In this document: in pieces, positions 35,223 to 43,204 of the stretch
Layout of the letters: each line of letters opens with the position of its first letter
Position numbering within the stretch: the stretch's first letter is position 1
The notes under the pieces: generated by a model
The model's input: only the letters and a program-made list of their open reading frames with translations
Told to the model about the DNA's origin: nothing
Database searches by the model: none
Position numbers and translations under genes: made by a program
Assembly (NCBI GenBank): GCA_965276005.1
Contig: OZ254962.1
Coordinates: forward strand, 682,001 to 746,000
DNA: 64,000 nucleotides
Source: G965232465 sp965276005
GTDB lineage: Bacteria > Pseudomonadota > Alphaproteobacteria > JAQWUY01
Direction of reading: 5' to 3'

Positions 35223-35237
35223 ATTTGTATTATAAAT
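35223..35237. promoter_or_regulatory. Operator-like palindrome, site B
   Basis: ATTTGTATTATAAAT; six of seven arm bases pair. It lies 61 bases before the regulator's own start codon, overlapping a weak promoter (TTGTCA, 17 bases, TGTATT), so autoregulation is likely. Confidence 0.5.
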
Positions 35238-35297
35238 TTACAGAACCTGTCACACATACAACGCCATTGCCATATGTGGGCATATTTAGGAAAAATA

Positions 35298-36029
35298 ATG
35301 AAAAATCAGAATACACAAAAAAAGATTTTATGCGAAATTCAGCGACGGGGACTGGACGCAGGGGATAAGATTCCCACAGAAAAGTATTTTTCCGAAAAAT
35401 ACAAGGTCAGCCGCACCACCATTCGCAATGCTATTTCCGAATTAAAAGGCAGGGGGGTTTTAACATCTCGACAGGGGGCGGGGGTATTTATCGCCCAACA
35501 GCACGGGGACAATACCCATCGCTTGCCCCCTGCTAGTCATGTATACCCATCGCTCAGTACCAGTGCAACACATATCTCTAATGCGGTGTCGATGCTAGAG
35601 CTGCGAATCCCTGTGGAAACAGAAATTATTAAGTTTGCGGTCGCCAGAAAATCCCCCGAACAAGAAGTCACCATCATTCAAGCCTTTAACGCTTTTAAAC
35701 ACAAGGTACACTCGAACGCAGAATCTACAACAGAGGACTTTGCGTTTCACTTGGCAATTGCCAAGGCGACCAACAATCCCAAAATGGTAGAATTTGTGTT
35801 GTGGGCGGGAAAAAACAGTATTCCCCGCAACACTTTACACGATAAAGACAAACAAAACATATATAAAGACAACTATGCCACCTTAGTCGAAGAACATGAA
35901 AAAATTGTCCGTGCCATATGCGATAATAATACAGAACAAGCGGTTGCAATGATGCGACACCACCTGATGCAAAGTCTTAATCGGTACAAAAAATTGCTCC
36001 ACAGCCAAAATAATGCCGTCGATTTTTAA
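35298..36029 (+). CDS. GntR-family regulator, FadR/FCD type, of the sugar-acid island
   Basis: A 243-residue regulator. The N-terminal winged helix is KILCEIQRRGLDAGDKIPTEKYFSEKYKVSRTTIRNAISELKGRGVLTSRQGAGVFI (residues 8-65). The FCD domain follows from about residue 95 (LELRIPVETEIIKFAVARK, TTEDFAFHLAIAKATNNPKM, LVEEHEKIVRAI, AVAMMRHHL), with the three His expected for a metal site. I chose ATG 35298 (AGGA site 7 bases upstream); ATG 35274 and the open frame to 35217 are alternatives. Three related palindromes flank the gene. Regulators of this type usually sense a sugar acid. Confidence 0.9.
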   Translation: MKNQNTQKKILCEIQRRGLDAGDKIPTEKYFSEKYKVSRTTIRNAISELKGRGVLTSRQGAGVFIAQQHGDNTHRLPPASHVYPSLSTSATHISNAVSMLELRIPVETEIIKFAVARKSPEQEVTIIQAFNAFKHKVHSNAESTTEDFAFHLAIAKATNNPKMVEFVLWAGKNSIPRNTLHDKDKQNIYKDNYATLVEEHEKIVRAICDNNTEQAVAMMRHHLMQSLNRYKKLLHSQNNAVDF

Positions 36030-36031
36030 AA

Positions 36032-36076
36032 ATTTGTAATACAAATATTGACAGCCGCCGCCATCGCCTTTATACT
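36032..36076 (+). promoter_or_regulatory. kdgD promoter with perfect operator, site C
   Basis: ATTTGTAATACAAAT (36032-36046) is a perfect 7-1-7 palindrome, directly followed by an ideal promoter: TTGACA (36048-36053), 17 bases, TATACT (36071-36076). A repressor on the palindrome would touch the -35. It lies between the regulator and kdgD, so kdgD and the cycloisomerase form their own controlled unit. Confidence 0.8.
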
Positions 36077-36108
36077 AGACATACGAACAACACACACAAG
36101 GATACCCC

Positions 36109-37074
36109 ATGCAGTACGACCAATTAAAACACCATATATCATCTGGGTTATTGTCTTTTCCCGTAACCCATTTTGACAAGCACCTAGAATTTGCCGCCGA
36201 TTCTTATGCCCAGCACTTGCAATGGTTAAACGAATTCGATGCGGCGGCGTTGTTTGCGGCTGGGGGGACGGGGGAGATGTTTTCGCTTACCCCGGCGGAG
36301 ATTGTTACCGTTGCCACGCACGCAAAACACGCCAGTGAAAAACTGCCTATCCTTTCTGGCTGTGGCTATGGTACAAAGATGGCGTGTGAGATTGCTCAGC
36401 AGGTCGAGAAAAACGGTGTCGATGGGATTTTGTTGTTGCCCCCCTATTTGACCGAATGCAGCCAAGACGGCATTTATAACCATGTCAAAGCCGTCTGTAA
36501 CAGTGTGGATTTTGGGGTCGTTATATACAACCGTGCCAACGCCCAAGCCAATGCGGACACGGTGGCAAAATTAGCGGATAATTGCCCCAATCTTATTGGC
36601 TTTAAAGACGGCACGGGCGATATAAACACGGTGCGAAAAATCGTCGCCCGCTGTGGCGACAGGTTGGCATATATCGGCGGTATGCCCACCCACGAAGTAT
36701 ATGCAGAAGCCTATAACGCCATGCGGGTTACCACTTATTCGTCTGCGGTGTTTAACTTTGTCCCCGATATTGCCTTGCGGTTTTACCGTGCCCTGCGGGC
36801 AAACGATAGGGATACCATGCACACTATTTTAACCGATTTCTTTTATCCGTTACTGGACATTCGGGACAGAAAAGCCGGATACGCTGTGGCGTTGATTAAA
36901 GCCGGCGTCAATGCCGTTGGCGTACAGGCGGGGAGCGTCCGTCCACCCCTTACCGATATTACCGATACGGAAATGGCGATGCTGCACCGTTTATTACACA
37001 ACCACAATATACCAACGACTAAGAGGACTTTTTATGCAGATAACCCGGATTCAGACCTTCGTTTTACACCATGA
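36109..37074 (+). CDS. kdgD: 5-dehydro-4-deoxyglucarate dehydratase
   Basis: A 321-residue member of the dihydrodipicolinate synthase superfamily. It dehydrates and decarboxylates 5-keto-4-deoxyglucarate to 2-oxoglutarate semialdehyde. The subgroup signs are AAGGTGEMFSLT, the catalytic Tyr in GVVIYNRANA and the Schiff-base Lys in LIGFKDGTGDI; these match KdgD better than DapA or NanA. It is followed by, and overlaps by 41 bases, the cycloisomerase that makes its substrate. Expression should start from the site C promoter. Confidence 0.9.
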   Translation: MQYDQLKHHISSGLLSFPVTHFDKHLEFAADSYAQHLQWLNEFDAAALFAAGGTGEMFSLTPAEIVTVATHAKHASEKLPILSGCGYGTKMACEIAQQVEKNGVDGILLLPPYLTECSQDGIYNHVKAVCNSVDFGVVIYNRANAQANADTVAKLADNCPNLIGFKDGTGDINTVRKIVARCGDRLAYIGGMPTHEVYAEAYNAMRVTTYSSAVFNFVPDIALRFYRALRANDRDTMHTILTDFFYPLLDIRDRKAGYAVALIKAGVNAVGVQAGSVRPPLTDITDTEMAMLHRLLHNHNIPTTKRTFYADNPDSDLRFTP

Positions 37075-38161
37075 TTTAGAGCAACCTTTTCAATCGTCTA
37101 ATGCCCAATTTAACGCCCGCCGCCATTGTTTGGTAGCGGTACAGTGTGCTGACGGCACCACAGGGTGGGGCGAATGCTTGGGACCAGCAGACATAACCGC
37201 CGCAGCGGTACAGATGATGGCACCGTTGCTTATCGGTGAAAACCCGTTACACATCGAGCCGTTGTGGACAAGGTTATACAACCAGTTTCGAGACCCCGGA
37301 CAAGCGGGCGTTATCGTACAAGCCATAAGCGGTATCGATATAGCGTTGTGGGACATTTTCGGCAAACACACCAACATGCCGATTTACCAGCTGCTAGGCG
37401 GGGCGTATCGCACCCGTATTCCCGCCTATGCCACCGGCGGATTTCGGGCGGTACAGGGGGACAGAATCGCCACGCTTAGTCGAGAGATACAATCCTATTA
37501 CAACGATGGGTTTCGAGCGTTTAAAATTAAGATCGGCTTTGGACTGCAAACGGATATAAACAGTGTTAAAGCCGTACGGGACATTATCGGCAACGACAGT
37601 ATATTAATGGTCGATGCCAATCACGGCTACGATGTGTGCGATGCGATTCAATTGGCAAAACGCCTCGAGCCTTATTGCATAGAATGGTTCGAGGAACCTG
37701 TACTGCCCGAGTTGTTACATGGATATAAACGCCTGCGGCAGTCGCAAAATATCCCCGTTGCCGGTGGCGAAACTTGGTACACCAAATGGGGCATGCAGCG
37801 GGCTATAGCCGCCGATGCGGTGGATATTTTACAACCGGATATTTGCGGTGCCGGTGGATTTAGCGAATGTAAAAAAATCATTGCCCTATGCGAAGTACAC
37901 GGGGTGCGATTGGTACCGCATGTATGGGGCACAGGGGTAGCCATCGCCGCCAGCCTGCATTTACACGCTATCCTCCCCCCTGCCCCTCCTGCCTATGAGG
38001 CACGACAGGCATACATAGAGTTCGACCGCACCCACAACCCGTTTCGCCAAGCCATATTACAAACCCCCATCGACTGCGACAACGGCTATGTACAAGTCCC
38101 CACAGGGGCGGGACTAGGTATCGCTATCGATATGGATACAGTTACAAAATACAGGGTGTAA
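37034..38161 (+). CDS. gci: D-galactarolactone cycloisomerase (enolase superfamily)
   Basis: A 375-residue enolase-superfamily protein of the mandelate racemase subgroup. Catalytic elements are KIKIG (Lys-x-Lys), metal ligands in MVDANHGY, WFEEPV and VAGGETWY, then DILQPDICGAGG and the His of PHVWGTG. N-terminal ECLGPA and C-terminal EFDRTHNPFRQA match the Agrobacterium galactarolactone cycloisomerase pattern as I recall it. That enzyme opens galactaro-1,4-lactone to 3-deoxy-2-keto-hexarate, the substrate line of KdgD. The start at 37034 has an AGAGGA site; the frame is open further upstream inside kdgD. Glucarate or galactarate dehydratase is the main alternative. Confidence 0.83.
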   Translation: MQITRIQTFVLHHDLEQPFQSSNAQFNARRHCLVAVQCADGTTGWGECLGPADITAAAVQMMAPLLIGENPLHIEPLWTRLYNQFRDPGQAGVIVQAISGIDIALWDIFGKHTNMPIYQLLGGAYRTRIPAYATGGFRAVQGDRIATLSREIQSYYNDGFRAFKIKIGFGLQTDINSVKAVRDIIGNDSILMVDANHGYDVCDAIQLAKRLEPYCIEWFEEPVLPELLHGYKRLRQSQNIPVAGGETWYTKWGMQRAIAADAVDILQPDICGAGGFSECKKIIALCEVHGVRLVPHVWGTGVAIAASLHLHAILPPAPPAYEARQAYIEFDRTHNPFRQAILQTPIDCDNGYVQVPTGAGLGIAIDMDTVTKYRV

Positions 38162-38175
38162 AAGGGTTGTACAGC

Positions 38176-41100
38176 CTATGCCCGTTGGGTATCCGTGCGG
38201 GCGGTTTTGTCTGTTGGTGCCGATTGCTGTACGAATATTTCCTTAATGGTTTCGTACAGGTTTTCGTCCAATTCGTACAGGGGTACGGCTTTTTGTGCCT
38301 TGATGTTGTGTGCCAACAATGCCATGTCGTATGTGCGATGGTATTTGGCTTTGTAGGTTACCTTGTAGGGGGTGTTAAATACGGAGGGTTGCGTGGGCGG
38401 TTGATATATCACCTGCATATCGATACCGTTTAAATAGGCGTATATACTGGTGTTAAACAGGGTGTCGATACTGCCAACGGGGGTAGCTAATCCGCCACTT
38501 GCTCCGCCTGCTCCAGCACCGGCGGCACCTGCCCCTGCTGCAGCGGCACCGCCCCCAATACCGCCTATGGCTACAACAGCAACGCCGGCACCTATCAGTA
38601 CGATAGCCGCACCGCCGCCACTGCCGCCACCACCGCCACTGTCGCTACTCGATACGGGCTTGTATATGAAACCGGATTTTTCTTTGCGGTCACCAGAACT
38701 TTCATCCGTGTTGGATTGGAAATCTACCCCTTCAAAATTGTAGGCTTTGGTTTGAGTAAAACCGGGGGTTATACCGCCTATGTTATTATTCGCAACACTT
38801 GTTGTCCATATCAAGTAGCGTCCGTTACCATCGCTATTATTAGTGGTATCTAATTTTAAAGCATCAGCACCGACATTATTGGTGATTTTGTCCGCTACCA
38901 ATTCGATACCTATGTCGCCAGTTTTAAGATCCTTTTTGGATTCGATATATCCACCGCTGCGAATGACAATTTCCGAATCGTTATTTGCATCGGTTGTCCC
39001 CGAGTGTACAATGCTGACCCGCTGCCCTTCCGCTTTCCACACGGTGATGGCACCTGTTTGTTTTTTGTTGGCAGGGTTACTGGTGCCGCCTGTAAGCATT
39101 TTGATAAGTAAATCCTCTTTGCCTCCAGATATAGTTTTACCTGTGGCAACGGTGATTTTTGCTTGCCCTGCGTCCCGATGGGTTACAAGCAGTTGTTTAT
39201 CACCGTTATCCCCATCACTCTTATTGCCATCGGTATTTGCGATTATTTCAAGCCCCTTGTCAATTTGTACATTGGCGTCAATTTTAATCGACCGCCCTGC
39301 AATTAGGGTTAATTTACCTCCACCGCCCGTTAAAGTATTTATCTCATCACTTATAACAATATCATTACTGGCAACAATTTTAAAGCTAGCAATCGTTAGG
39401 CTTGCCTCTATGGCCGATGCTTTTAAAATATTATCCGGTAGATTTATCAAGCGTACAGAACCCGTGCCATCGCTACCACTAGTATTGGGATTATCATCAT
39501 CATGGGCACCGACAGCTAATTTCGTGCCATCACCGCTCAACGATACACTCCCACCAAAATTAGCCTTATTGGTTAATGAAATATTAACCTGACCGTCATC
39601 ATCAGCTTTATCGGACAGCTTTAGGATTTTTGTTACCGCATCATTTGCCTTTCCCCAATTATTCGCAACTCCGCTAATGGTAAACACATATACCGCCCCC
39701 CTGTCTCCACCCCCATCGCCATCGCTCTGTGCTCCAACTGCCAATCTCGTGCCATTATCGCTTAACGATACACTCTTACCAAAACTGTCTCCATCACCCA
39801 ATGTAAGACTACTGTGACCATCGTCAATCTTTTTTGTTAATGTTACAGTGTCCCACGAAACCCCTGAAATAGTAAACAGATATACAGCACCTTTATTCCC
39901 GAAAGAATCACCATCTCCCTTACCCGTATCATCACCAAAAGCCCCAACAGCCAACTTCGACCCATCGGCACTTAAAGATACACCAGCACCAAAATAATCC
40001 AATTCACTAAGATTCAAACCGCTTGGCGTACCGTGCGTAATCTTTTTCATTTTTTTTGCTGTACCTACTACCCCCCACAAACTCCCTTGTCCGCTAATAG
40101 TAAATAGGTATACCGCCCCTGTTTGAACATTATTATTCTTAGCTTTAATAGCCCCAACAGCCAACTTCGACCCATCATTGCTGAGCGATACACTACTACC
40201 AAGCAAGGCATCATTATCCAAAGCATCAGCACCCGACTTAAGATCACTGTGATTACCGTCGATCTTGTTCACTTTTGTCACTGTAGTTCCCCACGAATCC
40301 CCACTTCCTTTGATATTAAACAAATATACTGCCCCTTTATTGTCAGAGCCACTGGTATCATCACCAAAAGCCCCAACAGCCAACTTCGACCCATCATCGC
40401 TTAACGATACACCACTACCAAATCTATCAAACTTATCAAGGGCATCATTCTCAAGACCACCAACATCATTTTTGATTTTTACTTTCTGTGCTATATTATC
40501 CCCCCATGTGGAAGTGGTGCCAATGGTATACAAATACACTGCCCCATAAGAAAGATCATCACGAAAATCATCAACTTTCGATTGACCATCATCCCCCGTG
40601 GCTCCAACTGCCAACTTCGTCCCATCACCACTCAACGATACACTGTAACCAAACTCATCAGCAGTTTGCAAAGATTGTCTATAATCACCGCTGGCAGAAA
40701 TCTTTTTTATCTGTGCCAATGCACCCGTCCACTTGCCTATAACAACATTTTTCGGGTCGAGTAAAATAACCCCACCGTCTGCCTTCACCCGTTTTAAACC
40801 GAAACTATCGACCCGTTTTTTGCCGGATATTTCCACCGCACCACCGCCGGTGGCACCGGTTGCGTCTATACTTGCATAATTGTTTGTTGTGTTATCCGCC
40901 CATAATATCGCTGTACCACCCGTACCCGATTGGGACGAAACATCGATTCGTACACCCGTGCCTAACGAAGTTTTACCGGCACGAACAAGGGAACTATTAT
41001 CCCCCCAACGGGCTACAAATAAAGCTTGGGTGCGTTTGTCGAGGGGGCTGGTTTTCGGGTTGTATCCCCCACCTTGAAACGCCCCACCTAGACGAATGCG

Positions 41101-42327
41101 TCCGCCTTGCGTTTTGCCCGATGCGGATACGGTACCGGACAACAGCCCCACCAAGCCGCCTTTGGTGCTAATGTCGATATATCCACCATTACCGCCCGCA
41201 CTGTCGGCTTTAAAATCTGCAGAGCCCAATACTTTTGTATCTTGTTTGCCTAAACCGCTAATAAACGACAGACTCCCACCTTTGCTGCGACCGGACACAT
41301 CAAAACGGGTACTAGCGTTTAGGTTCGCCCCCTGTTGCAACAATATTTCAACTGTACCGCCAACGCCATTTTGTGCCACTGCAGACACTATACCGCTGCT
41401 GTCGATGGTATCCGCATCGATGGCAATAGTGCCGGCGTTACCATAATCCGCATCGGCAGTGATTCGCCCGTTGCCGGTAATTCCTACCGTACCACCACTG
41501 ATCGATATAACGCCATCTGTCGAAGACACGGTGTTTGCCGATACAATCCCATCGATCGAAATAGTCTGTCGCAAAATATCAGAGGCATCGGCAACAGCTA
41601 TGTCAATAAACCCACCCCGGGAGTCGATGGTACCGCCTAAATCAAGGGTAGCCGCAACTTTATTGCCTTGCGGATCGGTTAGGGTGTGCCACTTGTCCAT
41701 TGGCACTTCGACCCGTAAAAAATCGTTGTTGCCAAACGACATGACAATCTTTTCGCCGCCGCCAAAGCCTACTTTACCGACAAGGGCTCGAATCGTACCC
41801 TCATTTTTAACCGCCCCACCTAGCAAAGCAACAAAACCGCCATCATCGACCGAAATACTACCCCGATTCGAAACAACCCCATTTTTACCATTTTTAGAAA
41901 ATGTATACTCACCATTCAAAAAATCGTTGTTGTCCATGTCGAGAGTCGAGGCGACAAAACCGCCCGTGTCGATAACACCGTCCGCAGTAATCAGTATCCC
42001 ATTGGGATTGACCAAAAACACGCTGCCGTTAGCGTTAATCCGCCCAGCAATTTCCGAAGTAAAATCCCCCGTAACCCGATTTAAGGTTGCCGAATCGCTA
42101 TCGGGCTGATTAAAGTTTACCGTGTTATCCCTACCCACAGAAAAATCTTTCCAATCGATAATCGCTTTATCCGATTGCTGATTTATGTTCAGGGTATCGC
42201 CCGTATACTGGATACCAGCTGCCCCCTGTTGTACCACGCCCCCTTGTGGCAAGCCACCAGCAAATACGCCAGTACCCAAAGCCGAAACCGCCAATAAAGC
42301 AAATTTAACAGATGTATTCGTCATCAT
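38176..42327 (-). CDS. FHA-type two-partner-secretion protein with six FG-GAP-like repeats
   Basis: A 1383-residue exported protein. A signal peptide (residues 1-23) precedes a haemagglutination-activity/TPS domain (about 25-200) with the hallmark NPNGI at 108-112. Gly/Ser-rich beta-helix follows to about 530, ending with ILLDPKNVVIG. Residues 540-965 hold six repeats FGxxVSLSxDGxKLAVGA..GAVYLF, the calcium-loop pattern of FG-GAP beta-propeller blades. More beta-helix runs to about 1220, then a Gly/Ala membrane-like stretch (about 1230-1280) and a Tyr-rich C-terminus of about 100 residues. Such proteins are surface or secreted adhesins passed through a TpsB pore; no TpsB gene is in the window. 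Two ATGs adjoin (42327, 42324). Confidence 0.88.
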   Translation of the reverse strand: MMTNTSVKFALLAVSALGTGVFAGGLPQGGVVQQGAAGIQYTGDTLNINQQSDKAIIDWKDFSVGRDNTVNFNQPDSDSATLNRVTGDFTSEIAGRINANGSVFLVNPNGILITADGVIDTGGFVASTLDMDNNDFLNGEYTFSKNGKNGVVSNRGSISVDDGGFVALLGGAVKNEGTIRALVGKVGFGGGEKIVMSFGNNDFLRVEVPMDKWHTLTDPQGNKVAATLDLGGTIDSRGGFIDIAVADASDILRQTISIDGIVSANTVSSTDGVISISGGTVGITGNGRITADADYGNAGTIAIDADTIDSSGIVSAVAQNGVGGTVEILLQQGANLNASTRFDVSGRSKGGSLSFISGLGKQDTKVLGSADFKADSAGGNGGYIDISTKGGLVGLLSGTVSASGKTQGGRIRLGGAFQGGGYNPKTSPLDKRTQALFVARWGDNSSLVRAGKTSLGTGVRIDVSSQSGTGGTAILWADNTTNNYASIDATGATGGGAVEISGKKRVDSFGLKRVKADGGVILLDPKNVVIGKWTGALAQIKKISASGDYRQSLQTADEFGYSVSLSGDGTKLAVGATGDDGQSKVDDFRDDLSYGAVYLYTIGTTSTWGDNIAQKVKIKNDVGGLENDALDKFDRFGSGVSLSDDGSKLAVGAFGDDTSGSDNKGAVYLFNIKGSGDSWGTTVTKVNKIDGNHSDLKSGADALDNDALLGSSVSLSNDGSKLAVGAIKAKNNNVQTGAVYLFTISGQGSLWGVVGTAKKMKKITHGTPSGLNLSELDYFGAGVSLSADGSKLAVGAFGDDTGKGDGDSFGNKGAVYLFTISGVSWDTVTLTKKIDDGHSSLTLGDGDSFGKSVSLSDNGTRLAVGAQSDGDGGGDRGAVYVFTISGVANNWGKANDAVTKILKLSDKADDDGQVNISLTNKANFGGSVSLSGDGTKLAVGAHDDDNPNTSGSDGTGSVRLINLPDNILKASAIEASLTIASFKIVASNDIVISDEINTLTGGGGKLTLIAGRSIKIDANVQIDKGLEIIANTDGNKSDGDNGDKQLLVTHRDAGQAKITVATGKTISGGKEDLLIKMLTGGTSNPANKKQTGAITVWKAEGQRVSIVHSGTTDANNDSEIVIRSGGYIESKKDLKTGDIGIELVADKITNNVGADALKLDTTNNSDGNGRYLIWTTSVANNNIGGITPGFTQTKAYNFEGVDFQSNTDESSGDRKEKSGFIYKPVSSSDSGGGGGSGGGAAIVLIGAGVAVVAIGGIGGGAAAAGAGAAGAGAGGASGGLATPVGSIDTLFNTSIYAYLNGIDMQVIYQPPTQPSVFNTPYKVTYKAKYHRTYDMALLAHNIKAQKAVPLYELDENLYETIKEIFVQQSAPTDKTARTDTQRA
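39435..40710 (-). repeat. Six diverged repeats coding FG-GAP-like blades
   Basis: Blade cores begin near residues 559, 636, 709, 779, 849 and 924 of the host protein, 70-77 residues apart. The DNA coding SLSxDGSKLAVGA is strongly conserved (for example GCCAACTTCGACCCATC recurs on the plus strand), while the linkers vary. This fits recent internal duplication or gene conversion. Confidence 0.88.
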
Positions 42328-42414
42328 CCTTAATCCTCATACTATTCACAATGCAACAAAATGTAATGCTGTTTTATGCACGACAAATAGCATATACGGC
42401 ACAGCTCAATTCGC

Positions 42415-42445
42415 ATTATAGCACACGGACGAAAAAAAAAAAAAA
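42415..42445 (-). promoter_or_regulatory. Promoter of the FHA-type gene with a 14-A tract
   Basis: On the minus strand TGCTATAAT (42423-42415) is an extended -10. Upstream, where the spacer and -35 must lie, the plus strand has a run of 14 A (42432-42445), that is 14 T on the coding strand. The whole upstream gap (42328-42603, 276 bases) is AT-rich and holds no gene. Confidence 0.6.
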
Positions 42446-42603
42446 CTATTTTTTTAAATTTTTTTCGTTTTTTTTGTGTAAGAAAACAATTTTTGGTTGA
42501 TAATTGATTGTTTTAGTAAAATTTTTAGCTGATTTTGCTACCAGACAAAGCCATGTCACACACCTTCAAACCACAAGTAAAAGAATCGCTTTTTTGTTAC
42601 ATA

Positions 42604-43131
42604 TTATATAAGCGGTGCCAATATCACTATAACAATCTGAATAATAGTCATCAAGGTTACAATACTGGTAATCGTAAAACCAGCCGTCTTGTACATGGCA
42701 ATCCGAATATCTTTTGTAGTATCGAATCGTAGCTGTTCGATGTCTCTTCTATTGTCTGCCCGTAGCTGTTCGATGTCTTTTTTAATCTCAGCCTTAAACC
42801 GTTCAATGTCGTCTTTAATCTCAGCCTTAAACTGCTCAATTTCTTTATGAATATTGGCAATTTCTTTTTTGGTTTCTGCTTTTAACTGTTCAATATCTCT
42901 TTTTATCTGTTCAATATCTCTTTTTAGCTGTTCAATATCTTTTTTTAGCTGTTCAATATCCTTTTTGATTTCGAGCTGCGATCGTTCGATGTCATCTTTG
43001 GTCGCCAAATTCACATTTATTGTGTTTATTTGTTCGTGGGCAATGGCTTCGGCATGTTCTGGGATCATGCCTGAGGCTTCTAATCTCTTGGTGATCGACA
43101 GTGTATCGACTGTAATAACTTCTGCTTGCAT
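42604..43131 (-). CDS. Long coiled-coil/TM protein (DUF1640/CCDC90-like)
   Basis: A 175-residue protein from ATG 43131 (GAGGAG site 6 bases upstream; an open frame to 43191 is not supported). The N-terminal segment VDTLSITKRLEASGMIPEHAEAIAHEQI is shared with the 90-residue protein at 7982. A long stalk of nearly perfect heptads follows (IEQLKKD, IEQLKRD, IEQIKRD, IEQLKAE...), about residues 45-135, then one C-terminal membrane helix (about 148-172). The family is related to mitochondrial CCDC90/MCUR1; its bacterial role is unknown. It lies between the adhesin gene and aacS on the same strand. Confidence 0.82.
   Translation of the reverse strand: MQAEVITVDTLSITKRLEASGMIPEHAEAIAHEQINTINVNLATKDDIERSQLEIKKDIEQLKKDIEQLKRDIEQIKRDIEQLKAETKKEIANIHKEIEQFKAEIKDDIERFKAEIKKDIEQLRADNRRDIEQLRFDTTKDIRIAMYKTAGFTITSIVTLMTIIQIVIVILAPLI
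42885..42970 (-). repeat. 21-base heptad-coding repeats
   Basis: On the plus strand, near-identical units of the type TGTTCAATATCTCTTTTTA recur about every 21 bases. Each unit codes one heptad of the stalk, so the stalk can lengthen in frame, as at 8135-8197. Confidence 0.75.
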
Positions 43132-43204
43132 GCTTTGCTCCTCAATTCTGTACAGATGTGGGATAATATCATAGGTTTGTTGTGGTGTCAATCCTATGTT
43201 TTTA

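Noticed and set aside
34598..35368. 256-codon plus-strand frame running into the GntR regulator region
   Set aside because: It covers the antisense of a Gfo/Idh/MocA gene; the real regulator is in another frame.
39435..40710. Repeats considered as a CRISPR-like array
   Set aside because: Spacing is 210-230 bases, units are diverged and keep a protein reading frame with FG-GAP consensus; no cas genes are near.
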